From Mesorhizobium sp. AR02 (GTDB lineage: Bacteria; Pseudomonadota; Alphaproteobacteria; Rhizobiales; Rhizobiaceae): DNA of 64,000 nt. The position numbers were made by a program, and so were the translations under genes. The notes beneath the pieces were generated by a model, which saw nothing but the letters and a program-made list of their open reading frames with translations, did no database searches and was not told where the DNA came from. The stretch lies in assembly GCF_024746835.1 (NCBI RefSeq), contig NZ_CP080531.1, forward strand, positions 3,658,001 through 3,722,000, given 5' to 3'. This document shows, piece by piece, positions 7,217 through 16,793 of the stretch; position 1 is the stretch's first letter; every line of letters begins with the position of its first letter.

Positions 7217-9202
7217 GTGGCACGGATCGTGAGATTACCAGGACCTATCAGGCTCCACAAACACGCAGCGCCGGCACTGCTTGTGGCTGGCCTCGCCGTT
7301 GCGGCGGCCTCGCTCGTGCCGTCGCGGCTGGACCTTGGCGCCGAGGCACTCAGACTTTGTTTTCAGGTATCGGTCGCCGTTGCAGCCGGCGCGCTTTTCC
7401 TCGCCGGGCTGTTTGTCATTCGCATCTCCGCCGACCGGCGGCAGATCGCGCAAAGCGAGCAGCGCTTTCGCCGGGCCATGCAGGATTCGGCGATCGGCAT
7501 CGCCATTGTCGGGCTGAACGGGCGTATTCTGGAAACCAATCCGGCCTTCGCCTCGATGCTTGGCTACAGCCGCGAAGAGATCGAGGCGCTGACCTTTTTC
7601 CAGATCACCCATCCTGACGACGTACATATCGGGCGGGAAACCATGGAAGGCATCAAAGCGGGCACGGTCAACGCTTTCCAGTTCGAAAAGCGTTACCTCA
7701 AGAAGGACGGCACGGCTGTCTGGGCGCATCTCGCCGGCTCCGTCATTCGCGACGAGAAAAGCGGACGCCCGCTCTATCTCGTCTCGCAGATCGAGGACAT
7801 CGACGCGCGCAAGCAGGCCGAGGCGCGCATTGCCGAGGCCGAAACGCGCTGGAATTTCGCCCTGGCCGGCGCCGGCCAGGGCGTCTGGGACCTCGACGTG
7901 CGCAAAGGCGGCACGACCTACTCGTCGACCTGGGTCAAGATGCTGGGTTATGCGGATGGCGAACTCGACGGCGATCCGGACCGCTGGCTGACCATGATCC
8001 ATCCCGACGACCGCGAGACCGTCGCCGAAGCGGACCGCGCCCACCTTGACGGCCAGACGGAGTTTTTCGAGGCCGAGTTCAGGATGCGCCACAAGGATGG
8101 CCGCTGGGTCTGGATCCTCGACCGCGGCAAGGCCATCGAGCGCGACGGGGACGGGCGGCTGATCAGGGCCATCGGCAGCCTGACCGACATCACCCGGCGC
8201 AAGGAGGCCGAAGAGCGCCTGACCCTGTCGGCGGCAATGCTGGCCGACGAGAAGGAGCGCCTCCGGGTGACGTTGCAGTCGATCGGCGATGCCGTTATCT
8301 GCACCGATGCGGCCAATCGCGTCACCTTCATGAACCCGGTTGCCGAGAAGCTGACCGGCGTTTCCGGCGAGGCGGCGCTCGGCAAGACGCTCGGCCATGT
8401 CTATTGGGCGGTCGATGAGGAGACAGGTCACAGGATCGGCGTGACGCGGCCGGCGATCGGCGCGGAGGCGCCTTCCGACCAGAACAGCCGTGCCGTGCTG
8501 ATCCGCCGCGACGACACACGCTGCAGCATCCGCCAGGTCGTGTCGCCGATCATGAACGAGCGCAACGAATTCTGCGGGCTGGTCATCGTCTTCCAGGACT
8601 TCACCGATGCGCGCGCCCTGCAGCGCCAACTTGCCCACGCCGCCGCGCATGACGCGCTGACCGGCCTTGCCAATCGCTCGAGCTTCATCCGCACCATGGA
8701 GGGATTGGTCGATCAGGCGCGCAAGGACGGCACGACGGCCGGGAGCGGCCATCAGTTCATGTTCATCGACCTCGACCATTTCAAGCTGGTCAACGACACG
8801 GGTGGTCACGCCGCAGGCGACGCCTTGCTGAAGCGGGTCGCGGAGGCCGTGCGCGGTGTGCTTGGTCCCGAAGACATCGTCGCGCGCCTGGGCGGCGATG
8901 AATTCGCGGTCATCCTGAAATCGGGTTCGATCGCCGGCGCGAGGATCGCGGCGCGCTCCATCATCGACGTGATAGCCGGGCTGAACTTCACCTGGGACGG
9001 CCGGCCGCATGCGATAGGCGCCAGCATCGGCCTGGCGGCGATCTGCGCCAATTGCGGTGAAGTCGACGAGATCATCGCAAAGGCCGACGCCGCCTGCTAT
9101 GCGGCCAAGGCCGCCGGCCGTGGGTGCGTTTCGGTGGCGCCGGATGACAGGATCACCTACGACAGGTCAGAACCGCCCGCGCCGTTTGCCGCGGCGTCGT
9201 AG
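7217..9202 (+). CDS. diguanylate cyclase with two TM segments, three PAS domains and GGDEF
   Basis: Membrane-bound c-di-GMP synthase, about 661 aa. Two hydrophobic helices (residues about 18-70) are followed by three PAS modules (about 85-205, 210-330 and 340-465). The first contains AIGIAIVGLNGRILETNPAF and the second WVWILDRGKA, each with PAC-type ends (QIEDIDARKQAE, SLTDITRRKEAE). A GGDEF domain closes it with ARLGGDEFAVIL near residue 558, so cyclase activity is expected; there is no EAL domain. The RxxD inhibitory site is not intact (GPED at that place). The start is uncertain: GTG 7217 is used, while TTG 7118, TTG 7205 and GTG 7229 are alternatives. Its TAG stop is the first three bases of a dispersed repeat. 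Confidence 0.85.
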   Translation: MARIVRLPGPIRLHKHAAPALLVAGLAVAAASLVPSRLDLGAEALRLCFQVSVAVAAGALFLAGLFVIRISADRRQIAQSEQRFRRAMQDSAIGIAIVGLNGRILETNPAFASMLGYSREEIEALTFFQITHPDDVHIGRETMEGIKAGTVNAFQFEKRYLKKDGTAVWAHLAGSVIRDEKSGRPLYLVSQIEDIDARKQAEARIAEAETRWNFALAGAGQGVWDLDVRKGGTTYSSTWVKMLGYADGELDGDPDRWLTMIHPDDRETVAEADRAHLDGQTEFFEAEFRMRHKDGRWVWILDRGKAIERDGDGRLIRAIGSLTDITRRKEAEERLTLSAAMLADEKERLRVTLQSIGDAVICTDAANRVTFMNPVAEKLTGVSGEAALGKTLGHVYWAVDEETGHRIGVTRPAIGAEAPSDQNSRAVLIRRDDTRCSIRQVVSPIMNERNEFCGLVIVFQDFTDARALQRQLAHAAAHDALTGLANRSSFIRTMEGLVDQARKDGTTAGSGHQFMFIDLDHFKLVNDTGGHAAGDALLKRVAEAVRGVLGPEDIVARLGGDEFAVILKSGSIAGARIAARSIIDVIAGLNFTWDGRPHAIGASIGLAAICANCGEVDEIIAKADAACYAAKAAGRGCVSVAPDDRITYDRSEPPAPFAAAS

Positions 9203-9303
9203 AGCGTTTCACCGCTGCATGGAAACGGCGAACCACTCTAACTCTTTGTTTTGACGCAATTCCAGACGGAAAACCGCTCACACTTTTCCTGGAATTGCTC
9301 TAA
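9200..9303 (+). repeat. dispersed palindromic repeat, copy A (full length, MITE/RIME-like)
   Basis: It starts TAGAGCGTTTCACC and ends GGAATTGCTCTA, so it is bounded by TAGAGC...GCTCTA. Module 1 is a hairpin (TTTCACCG / GGAAACGG arms). Module 2 begins TTTGTTTTGACGCAATTCC and ends CACTTTTCCTGGAATTGC. Both modules recur in copy D; module 2 alone recurs in copies B, C and E. The first TAG is the stop codon of the diguanylate cyclase gene. Confidence 0.85.
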
Positions 9304-9312
9304 GCGGATGCG

Positions 9313-10191
<879 letters not shown>

Positions 10192-10239
10192 TACACCGAT
10201 CCCGTCCAAAGGCTTTTGCAGCCTGCTTTTTGTGCGGTG

Positions 10240-10278
10240 CAAACTAAAAGGGCGGGGCGACTTCGTCTACCCCACCCC
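10240..10278 (-). terminator. terminator-like hairpin after etfA
   Basis: The arms GGGCGGGG (10250-10257) and CCCCACCC (10270-10277) pair with one mismatch around a 12-base loop. On the minus strand the hairpin is followed by TTTTAGTTT. It lies just after the etfA stop, so hbdA may need its own promoter or read-through. Confidence 0.6.
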
Positions 10279-10307
10279 AAGCATTTAATACGCTTTGTCA
10301 GAGAGCG

Positions 10308-11237
10308 TCAAAGCGCCTTCTGCAACTCCGGCAGAATGACGAAGAGATCGCCGACGAGGCCGTAGTCGGCAACCTGGAAGATCGGTGCCTCCTCGTCCTT
10401 GTTGATGGCGACGATAACCTTGGAATCCTTCATGCCGGCGAGATGCTGGATGGCGCCGGAGATGCCGACCGCGATGTAGAGATCGGGAGCGACGACCTTG
10501 CCGGTCTGGCCGACCTGCCAGTCGTTCGGCGCATAGCCGGCATCGACCGCCGCGCGGGACGCGCCAACGGCGGCACCGAGCTTGTCGGCGACGGGCAGGA
10601 TGACCTCCTGGAACTTTTCCGAGGAGCCAAGCGCGCGGCCGCCCGAGATGATGATCTTGGCCGAGGTCAGTTCCGGACGATCAGTGTCCGACAGCTTGTT
10701 CTCGACGAAGGTGGAGAGGCCGGGATTGGCCGCGGCCTTGACGGTCTCGACCGCGGCCGAGCCGCCCTCGGGGGCTGCCTGGAAGGAAGCCGTGCGCACG
10801 GTGATGACCTTCTTGGCGTCGGTCGACTGCACGGTCTGGATGGCGTTGCCGGCATAGATCGGCCGCTTGAACGTGTCGGGCGAGACCACTTCGATGATCT
10901 CGGAGACCTGCGCGACATCGAGCAGGGCCGCCACGCGCGGCGCGACGTTCTTGCCCGACGAGGTCGCCGGGGCGATGATGGTGTCGTAGCCGCCGGCGAG
11001 CGACACGACCAGTGCGGCCGTCGGTTCGGCAAGGCGTTCGGCGAGTTCGTCGGCTTCGGCGAGCAGCACCTTGCTGACGCCCTTGAGCTTGGCTGCGGCG
11101 TCCGCCGCGCCTTTGGCGCCCTTGCCGGCGACCAGCACATGCACGTCCGAACCGATCTGCAGGGCCGCCGAAAGCGCCTTGGCGGTCTGGTCGGAAAGGG
11201 TGGCGTTGTCGTGTTCGGCGATGAGGAGAATGGTCAT
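10308..11237 (-). CDS. etfA: electron transfer flavoprotein alpha subunit
   Basis: FAD-binding large subunit of ETF, 309 aa. With EtfB it carries electrons from acyl-CoA dehydrogenases to ETF-ubiquinone oxidoreductase. The N-terminal domain ([20 protein letters not shown]) is followed by the FAD-binding C-terminal half. That half holds the family segments [13 protein letters not shown] and [20 protein letters not shown], then [20 protein letters not shown] and [20 protein letters not shown]. The start ATG has AAGGAA about 8 bases upstream. It lies 20 bases after etfB on the same strand, one operon. Confidence 0.95.
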   Translation of the reverse strand: MTILLIAEHDNATLSDQTAKALSAALQIGSDVHVLVAGKGAKGAADAAAKLKGVSKVLLAEADELAERLAEPTAALVVSLAGGYDTIIAPATSSGKNVAPRVAALLDVAQVSEIIEVVSPDTFKRPIYAGNAIQTVQSTDAKKVITVRTASFQAAPEGGSAAVETVKAAANPGLSTFVENKLSDTDRPELTSAKIIISGGRALGSSEKFQEVILPVADKLGAAVGASRAAVDAGYAPNDWQVGQTGKVVAPDLYIAVGISGAIQHLAGMKDSKVIVAINKDEEAPIFQVADYGLVGDLFVILPELQKAL

Positions 11238-11257
11238 TTTATCTGTTCCTTCCGATC

Positions 11258-12007
11258 TCAGAGCACGCCGGCTTCGTTCTTGAGCTTGTCGACCAGTTCG
11301 GCGACGCTCTTGACCTTGACGCCTGCCTTGCGGCCGCTCGGCTCCTCGGTCTTGATGACCTTGAGGCGCGGCTTGACGTCGGCGCCGTAGTCGGCCGGGC
11401 TCTTTTCGTCGAGCTGCTTCTTCTTGGCCTTCATGATGTTGGGCAAAGAGGCATAGCGCGGCTGGTTGAGGCGAAGGTCGGCGGTGATGATCGCCGGCAT
11501 CTTCAGTTCCACCGTCTGCAGGCCGCCGTCGACTTCGCGCGTCACCTTGGCCTTGTCGCCGTCGAGCACGACCTTGGAGGCGAAGGTGCCTTGCGCCCAG
11601 CCGAGCAGGGCCGCCAGCATCTGGCCGGTCTGGTTGGAATCGTCGTCGATCGCCTGCTTGCCGAGGATGACGAGGCCGGGCTGTTCGGCGTCGACGACGC
11701 CCTTCAGCACCTTGGCGACGCCGAGCGGCTCGGTCTGCTCGTCGGTCTTGACCAGGATGGCGCGGTCGGCGCCCATGGCGAGTGCGGTGCGCAAGGTTTC
11801 CTGCGCCTGCTGCGGGCCGATCGAGACGACGATGATTTCTTCGGCCTTGCCGGCTTCCTTGAGCCGGATTGCCTCTTCGACCGCGATCTCGTCGAACGGG
11901 TTCATCGCCATCTTGACGTTGGCGAGTTCCACCGCCGAACCATCAGCCTTGACGCGAACCTTGACGTTCGCATCCACAACCCGCTTCACGGGCACAAGGA
12001 TCTTCAT
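11258..12007 (-). CDS. etfB: electron transfer flavoprotein beta subunit
   Basis: AMP-binding small subunit of ETF, 249 aa. It begins [19 protein letters not shown]. The ETF-beta signature region reads [20 protein letters not shown] followed by [13 protein letters not shown] further conserved stretch [20 protein letters not shown] is seen near residue 65. AGAGGTGA sits 6-8 bases before the ATG. It leads the etfB-etfA operon. About 180 bases separate it from the rhomboid gene upstream on the same strand; I see no terminator there. Confidence 0.95.
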   Translation of the reverse strand: MKILVPVKRVVDANVKVRVKADGSAVELANVKMAMNPFDEIAVEEAIRLKEAGKAEEIIVVSIGPQQAQETLRTALAMGADRAILVKTDEQTEPLGVAKVLKGVVDAEQPGLVILGKQAIDDDSNQTGQMLAALLGWAQGTFASKVVLDGDKAKVTREVDGGLQTVELKMPAIITADLRLNQPRYASLPNIMKAKKKQLDEKSPADYGADVKPRLKVIKTEEPSGRKAGVKVKSVAELVDKLKNEAGVL

Positions 12008-12188
12008 TTGCCTGTCACCTCTTCACGCTAGTTGGGCGCGCTATAGCAGCCTGCGCCCCTTCTGAGTTGTCGAAAGCCGACATTCCGGATGGAAATTCTG
12101 GTCTTTGCCCGCCTTGGGCTCAGACGGAGACGTTTCCGTAGTTGCGGCAACCCTTGACGTCAATACGCTGAAAGCAGCTCAAATCGGT

Positions 12189-12989
12189 TCAGTTTGGGCC
12201 AGAGGGGTTTCCCCGGCCCCAGCGCGTCGTGGTGGCCGGCGGTTCAGGCGCCGCTGGTTCGGCAGCAACCGGCGGCTGGTCTGACGTGGGAACCGCGGTA
12301 TCCTCGTCCGCGCCGGCAAAAAGCGGCACGCCGCGGCTGCGCAGGACAAGCACCAGCACGGCGCCTGCAATGATGCCGCCGATGTGGCAGGCCCAGGAAA
12401 TCTGGTCCTCGCCACCAGCGGCGAACATGAAGACCTGGAACAGCACCCACAGGATAAGCGGGATGAAGGCCGGAATGCGCAGCGGGATGCGGGCAAAGGC
12501 AAGCACCCAGACCTTCACCCGGGGATAGAGGATCAAATAGGCGACGACCACGCCGGCAATGGCGCCGGAAGCACCGATCAGCGGTACCTGCGAATCCCAG
12601 GCGACAAGGCCCTGGAAGGCGGCGCCGGCGATGGCGCACAGGAGATAGAAGATCAGGTAGCGGATGTGACCGAGCGCGTCCTCGACATTGTCGCCGAACA
12701 CCCACAGGAACAGCATGTTGCCGCCGAGATGGAAGATATCGGCGTGCAGGAAGGAATAGGTGAGGTAGCTCAGGCTTTCGGGGATGATGACAAAGCGAGG
12801 GTCGAGTTCGGCCGTGTTGTGAACGACGGACGGAATGAAGCCGAGCCCAAGCACGGCCGCATTGGTGAAATTCTCGCCGCCCAGTGCCGTCGCGCAATAG
12901 ACCAGCGCGTTGACCACGATCAGCCCGATCGTCACATATTGCAGGCGGATGTGGCGCAGCCTGTTGGTGTCGTAAAGCGGGATGAACAT
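12189..12989 (-). CDS. rhomboid-family intramembrane serine protease
   Basis: Multi-helix inner-membrane protease of the rhomboid family, 266 aa. Visible family features are HLGGNMLFLWVFGDNVED (the loop with the conserved His and Asn), the catalytic serine motif GASGAIAG, and the catalytic histidine in CHIGGIIAGAVLVLVL. A proline/alanine-rich C-terminal tail (VAAEPAAPEPP) extends into the cytoplasm or periplasm. The frame opens earlier, but the ATG at 12989 (MFIPLYDTNRLRHIRLQ) is preceded by GGGAGGGGG and matches the family start. The substrate is unknown. It sits between the cobalamin adenosyltransferase gene and etfB, an order seen widely in rhizobia. Confidence 0.88.
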   Translation of the reverse strand: MFIPLYDTNRLRHIRLQYVTIGLIVVNALVYCATALGGENFTNAAVLGLGFIPSVVHNTAELDPRFVIIPESLSYLTYSFLHADIFHLGGNMLFLWVFGDNVEDALGHIRYLIFYLLCAIAGAAFQGLVAWDSQVPLIGASGAIAGVVVAYLILYPRVKVWVLAFARIPLRIPAFIPLILWVLFQVFMFAAGGEDQISWACHIGGIIAGAVLVLVLRSRGVPLFAGADEDTAVPTSDQPPVAAEPAAPEPPATTTRWGRGNPSGPN

Positions 12990-13020
12990 GTCCCTGGCCC
13001 CCTCCCGCTTTTCAGTCCGT

Positions 13021-13602
13021 TCAGCGGTTCTTGCCGGGAACCCATAGCACGTCGGCATTTCCATTGTCATTGACCGCCCGGGCGGCGACAAACAGGAAAT
13101 CCGAGACGCGGTTGATGTATTTCAGCCCGTCGCGGTTGACGTGTTCGCCTGGATCCTGGGCAAGCGCCACCATCAGCCGTTCGGCCCGCCGCGCCACGGT
13201 GCGCGCGAGATGCAGGGCAGCTGCCGCCGGCGTGCCGCCGTTGAGCACGAAGGATTTGAGTGGCTGGAGGTCCTTGTTGAGGAGGTCGATGTCCTTTTCC
13301 ACACGATCGGTCTGCGCGGCCACGATGCGCAGCGGCTCATAGCCGAGCGGCTTGCCGTCGTCAGGCACGGCCAGATCGGCGCCGAGGTCGAAGAGATCGT
13401 TCTGGATGCGCGACAGCATGGCGTCGATCGCCGGATGGCTAGCTACTGTGTGGACCCGCGCGATGCCGATGCAGGCATTGGCCTCGTCGACCGTGCCGTA
13501 GGCGTCCACGCGCAGATCGGATTTCAGCCGACGCTCTCCGGTGCCGAGACCCGTGGTGCCATCATCGCCGGTGCGGGTGTAGATCTTGTTGAGCTTGACC
13601 AC
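13021..13602 (-). CDS. cob(I)yrinic acid a,c-diamide adenosyltransferase, PduO type
   Basis: ATP:corrinoid adenosyltransferase of the PduO/MMAB family (often labelled CobO in annotations), which makes the adenosyl form of B12. About 193 aa. The N-terminal ATP-binding motif is KIYTRTGDDGTTGLGTG. Later conserved stretches are RVDAYGTVDEANACIG, FVLNGGTPAAAALHLARTV with ARRAER, and YINRVSDFLFVAAR. The start chosen is GTG 13602 because GGGGAGGCG lies directly upstream and MVKLNKIYTRTGD matches the family. A GTG at 13626 overlapping the previous stop (GTGA) is the alternative and would place that ribosome site inside the coding region. Confidence 0.9.
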   Translation of the reverse strand: MVKLNKIYTRTGDDGTTGLGTGERRLKSDLRVDAYGTVDEANACIGIARVHTVASHPAIDAMLSRIQNDLFDLGADLAVPDDGKPLGYEPLRIVAAQTDRVEKDIDLLNKDLQPLKSFVLNGGTPAAAALHLARTVARRAERLMVALAQDPGEHVNRDGLKYINRVSDFLFVAARAVNDNGNADVLWVPGKNR

Positions 13603-13622
13603 GTCGCCTCCCCGAACGGCCT

Positions 13623-13814
13623 TCACTTGCGGGTGAAATACACCGCGAGCAGAATCAGCACCAGCGCCACGGCCTGCAGCATGACGCGCGCCTGCATCAG
13701 CTTGTTCGAGGTGACGCCGGAGCCGCCGCGCATCATGTTGATGAGGCCACGGATCAGCACGATCACCACGGCGGCCATGACCAGAATGGCGAGGATGTTG
13801 AAGACGGTTGCCAT
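13623..13814 (-). CDS. small twin-transmembrane-helix protein (HIG1-like)
   Basis: A 63-residue inner-membrane protein with two helices. The first is FNILAILVMAAVVIVLIRGL and the second is VMLQAVALVLILLAVYF. Between them is a short loop with a basic RGG and the KLMQARVMLQ segment, the pattern of the HIG1 N-terminal domain family found in alphaproteobacteria and mitochondria. A GGAAAC ribosome site precedes the ATG. It is transcribed with the adenosyltransferase gene that follows immediately. A role with respiratory complexes is known for mitochondrial relatives; nothing is shown here. Confidence 0.8.
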   Translation of the reverse strand: MATVFNILAILVMAAVVIVLIRGLINMMRGGSGVTSNKLMQARVMLQAVALVLILLAVYFTRK

Positions 13815-13840
13815 TGTTGCGTTTCCAGTTGGTTTGGCGT

Positions 13841-14716
13841 TCAGGCGCGTTTGGCCATCAGGCGGTAGAGCATCGATGCCGGCAGTATGCGTTTGAGCGC
13901 CGCGCCGATCTTAGCCGGCACCGTTACCACATAGTGCGGGCGCGGGCGCCGCGACAGAAGTGCATGGCGCAGAACCTTGTAGACCACTTCCGGTCCGGGC
14001 TTCAGCACCGACTGGCTGCCGCCGGCGCGCAGTCGCTCCAGCTGCGCGGCATAGTCGGCGCTGTGCACGGAATTCTCGATGTCGATGTTTTTCAGGAACC
14101 AGGGCAGGCCGTTGCTGGCGATCTTCGATTTCACCGGCCCCGGTTCGATCAGCGAAACATGGACGCCGCTGCCTTCCAGTTCCTGGCGCTGACAGAGCAT
14201 CAGCGCCTCGAGCGCATGTTTCGACGCCGAATAGGCGCCACGAAAACGTACCGGCACGAGACCAAGGATCGATGAGCAATGGACGAGGCGGCCATGGCCC
14301 TGGCGGCGCATCACCGGCACGAGACGGCAGGTCAAGTCGTGCCAGCCGAAGAAATTGACCTCAAATTGCTCCTTGAGCGCAGCCACGGACAGGTCCTCGA
14401 CAGCGCCGGCCTGGGCGTAGGCGCCGTTGTTGAAGAGCGCGTCCAGCCGGCCGCCGGTGCGGTCGAGCACTGAAGCCACCAAGGCAGTGATCGAGTCCGG
14501 TTCGCTGTAATCGAGGTAGAAAGCCTCGATGCCGTCGCTTTCGAGGGCAGCGATGTCCTCGGGTTTTCGGGCCGTTGCAAAGACCCGCCAGCCTTCCGCC
14601 TTGAGTGCCCGGGCGCAATATGCACCTATGCCGGACGAGGCGCCGGTGATGATGATGGTGCGCAACTCCTGCGCTGTCGGACTCGTGGTTTCGCCAAGGG
14701 TTGCCATTTGCCGCAT
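13841..14716 (-). CDS. short-chain dehydrogenase/reductase (SDR)
   Basis: Classical SDR oxidoreductase, 291 aa. The nucleotide-binding motif is TGASSGIGAYCARAL (residues about 24-38). The structural NNGAY replaces the usual NNAG. The catalytic serine is in LVHCSSILG, and the YxxxK pair is in YSASKHALEAL. A longer C-terminal extension (PRPHYVVTVPAKIG, then RILPASMLYRLMAKRA) resembles SDRs acting on hydrophobic substrates. The ATG at 14716 has GGGAAG 4-5 bases upstream; a second in-frame ATG lies at 14707. Divergent from the YihY gene with only 49 bases between starts, so they share a promoter region. Confidence 0.85.
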   Translation of the reverse strand: MRQMATLGETTSPTAQELRTIIITGASSGIGAYCARALKAEGWRVFATARKPEDIAALESDGIEAFYLDYSEPDSITALVASVLDRTGGRLDALFNNGAYAQAGAVEDLSVAALKEQFEVNFFGWHDLTCRLVPVMRRQGHGRLVHCSSILGLVPVRFRGAYSASKHALEALMLCQRQELEGSGVHVSLIEPGPVKSKIASNGLPWFLKNIDIENSVHSADYAAQLERLRAGGSQSVLKPGPEVVYKVLRHALLSRRPRPHYVVTVPAKIGAALKRILPASMLYRLMAKRA

Positions 14717-14765
14717 TCACTTCCCATATTCGCGGCGTCGAGACAATCGAAGGGAACGCGGGTTC

Positions 14766-15617
14766 TTGCTGCGGAATATTGTCGCCCTGCGCCGCGTGCT
14801 CTACGACGCGCTCGGCCATTTCAACACCGATGACGGCTGGGCAATGGCCAGCCATCTGGCGATCACCTCGCTGATGGCGCTGTTTCCGTTCCTGATCTTC
14901 GCCACGACGCTGGGCAGCTTCCTTGGCGCCCAAGCCTTTGCCGACACGGCCGTGCACCTGGTCTTCGACACCTGGCCGGATCAGATCGCCAAGCCGATCG
15001 CGCATGAGGTGCTGAACGTGCTGACCGTCCGGCGCACCGACCTGTTGACCTACGGCGTGCTGCTCGCCGCCTACTTTGCCTCGAACGGCATCGAGGCGCT
15101 GCGCACGTCGCTCAACCGCGCCTATCGCGTCACCGAGACGCGCGGCATCATCTATCGCCGCGTGCAGAGCATCTTCTTCGTGCTGATCGCCACCGCCGGT
15201 TTCCTGGCGATCAGCGTGCTTCTGGTGTTCGCGCCCTTGCTGGCGCGGCTGGCGGAAGCTCATTTCGAGTGGATCAAACCCTATACCGGCACGATCACGC
15301 TGTGGCGCTACGTCATTGCCTCAGCCGTCATCATCGGCGGGTTGTTTGCCGTGCATTACTGGTTGCCGGCCGGCAAGCGCCGCTTCGTCTCGCTGGTGCC
15401 GGGCATCGTCTTCACACTGGCGGCATGGCTTATCGGCTCGACGATGTTCGCCACCTATCTCGACCATTTCTCGTCTTATGTGACGACCTATGCTGGTCTG
15501 GCCTCGATCATGATCGCGGTGGTTTTCCTCTACATCGTCTCGGCGATCTTCATCCTCGGCGGCGAACTCAACGCCGCGATCAGCCGCTATCTGGAGGCAC
15601 GTGCCCGGGTCGGATGA
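14766..15617 (+). CDS. YihY/BrkB-family inner-membrane protein
   Basis: Six-helix inner-membrane protein of the YihY (formerly ribonuclease BN-like, BrkB) family, about 283 aa. Family landmarks are DDGWAMASHLAITSLMALFP near the N-terminus, then FASNGIEALRTSLNRAYRV and the final helices around ASIMIAVVFLYIVSAIFILG with GELNAAI. The function is unknown; the RNase BN label was withdrawn for the E. coli protein. The start is uncertain. The frame is open well upstream over the divergent SDR gene; TTG 14766 (LLRNIVALRRVLYDALGHF) is chosen for length, and GTG 14796 is an alternative. Confidence 0.8.
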   Translation: MLRNIVALRRVLYDALGHFNTDDGWAMASHLAITSLMALFPFLIFATTLGSFLGAQAFADTAVHLVFDTWPDQIAKPIAHEVLNVLTVRRTDLLTYGVLLAAYFASNGIEALRTSLNRAYRVTETRGIIYRRVQSIFFVLIATAGFLAISVLLVFAPLLARLAEAHFEWIKPYTGTITLWRYVIASAVIIGGLFAVHYWLPAGKRRFVSLVPGIVFTLAAWLIGSTMFATYLDHFSSYVTTYAGLASIMIAVVFLYIVSAIFILGGELNAAISRYLEARARVG

Positions 15618-15700
15618 GTCGATAGCGGCCATTCAGGAATTGAAGAACTGGAGAATTGAGGAATTGAAGAAAAAGCAGACAGCGCCAGATATGGCCGCTT

Positions 15701-15764
15701 TTCCTCAGTTCCTCAGTTCCTCAGTTCCTCAGTTCCTCAGTTCCTCAGTTCCTCAGTTCCTCAA
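15701..15764. repeat. 8-bp tandem repeat, seven perfect TTCCTCAG units plus one variant
   Basis: TTCCTCAG repeated head to tail seven times (15701-15756), then TTCCTCAA. A related inverted stretch (GAATTGAGGAATTGAAGAA) lies upstream at about 15654-15673, so the region can also fold back. The tract forms the last codons and the stop of the leftward EamA transporter. Confidence 0.95.
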
Positions 15765-16641
15765 TTCTTCCCTTGGCCTGCCGCGCCGTTGCCAGGCCAA
15801 CGCCGAAGGTCGTGATCGCCATGCCGACAATCTGCAGCGCGTTGAGCTGTTCGTCGAACAGTGCCCAGGCGATGATCGCCGTCACCGCCGGCACCAGGTA
15901 GAACAGCGAGGCGACTTTCGACATCTCGCCGTCGCGGATCATCACCATCAGCAGGAAGATGGCGCCGAGCGACAGCACCAGCACCAGCCAGGCCATGGCG
16001 AAGATCAGTTCGCCGTTGATGATGACGATGTGCGTCTCGAAGGCAAGCGCGGCCAGGATCATCAGCGAGGCGCCGCCGACATATTGCCACATGGTCGCCG
16101 CGACGAGGTCACCGCTGGAAGCAAAGCGCTTCTGCCAGATGGTGCCGGCGCTCATGCCAAGCACCGAGACCAGGGATGCGGTCAGTGTCGCCGCGGTCAC
16201 ACCGCCGCCGAGCGCCCCGAGCTTCGGCCACAGCACGATGACGATGCCGATCAGGCCGATGCCAAGGCCAAGCCAGTGGCGCGGCAGGATGGCCTCGCCG
16301 AGAAACTTGCCGGCAAGCACCGCCGTGATCAGCGGCTGCAGGCCAACGATCAGGGCCGAAAACCCGGCCGGCATGCCCCGGTGGATGGCCCAGAAGACGG
16401 CGCCGAGATAGACGCCATGCATGAGCACGCCGGCGCCGGTGGCGTGCAGCGTCTCCTTGCGGGTGGCTCGTTTCGAACCCAGCACGGGCATCAGGACAGC
16501 CAGCAGGATGGCGGCGATGACGAAACGCGCGGCGAGGAAGGTGAACGGCTCCGCCCACGGCATGGCGTAGCGGGCGCCGATGAAGCCGGTCGCCCACAGG
16601 ACGACGAAGGTGGCGGGGATGAACCGCTTGATGCTTTGCAT
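15745..16641 (-). CDS. EamA/DMT-family transporter
   Basis: Ten-helix drug/metabolite-transporter-superfamily permease, 298 aa, with the two internally repeated EamA halves. The first ends near GMPAGFSALIVGLQPLITAV and the second has LFYLVPAVTAIIAWALFDEQ. The substrate cannot be read from sequence. The start ATG at 16641 is the first in frame. The last residues (GRIEELRN) and the TGA stop are encoded by the adjacent 8-bp tandem repeat. Because an 8-bp unit cycles through all frames, changes in copy number would leave the protein almost unaltered. Confidence 0.85.
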   Translation of the reverse strand: MQSIKRFIPATFVVLWATGFIGARYAMPWAEPFTFLAARFVIAAILLAVLMPVLGSKRATRKETLHATGAGVLMHGVYLGAVFWAIHRGMPAGFSALIVGLQPLITAVLAGKFLGEAILPRHWLGLGIGLIGIVIVLWPKLGALGGGVTAATLTASLVSVLGMSAGTIWQKRFASSGDLVAATMWQYVGGASLMILAALAFETHIVIINGELIFAMAWLVLVLSLGAIFLLMVMIRDGEMSKVASLFYLVPAVTAIIAWALFDEQLNALQIVGMAITTFGVGLATARQAKGRIEELRN

Positions 16642-16793
16642 TTTTCCGGAGACCGCGAGGCTGGGGAAGTTGACCGTGGCGCTGCTCTAGTCCCGTTCAA
16701 CGCGGTGCGCAAAGCGAAACGATTGATCCATGCATCACCGGAATTCAATTGGCGGTGCCTCGACACGCGTTTCCCAGAGTTTCTTCGCCAGGC

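Noticed and set aside
7235..9010. 591-aa leftward open frame opposite the first diguanylate cyclase.
   Set aside because: Antisense reading; no recognisable protein.
15701..15764. Possible CRISPR-like array.
   Set aside because: Eight-base units with no spacers: a simple tandem repeat, and no cas genes anywhere in the window.
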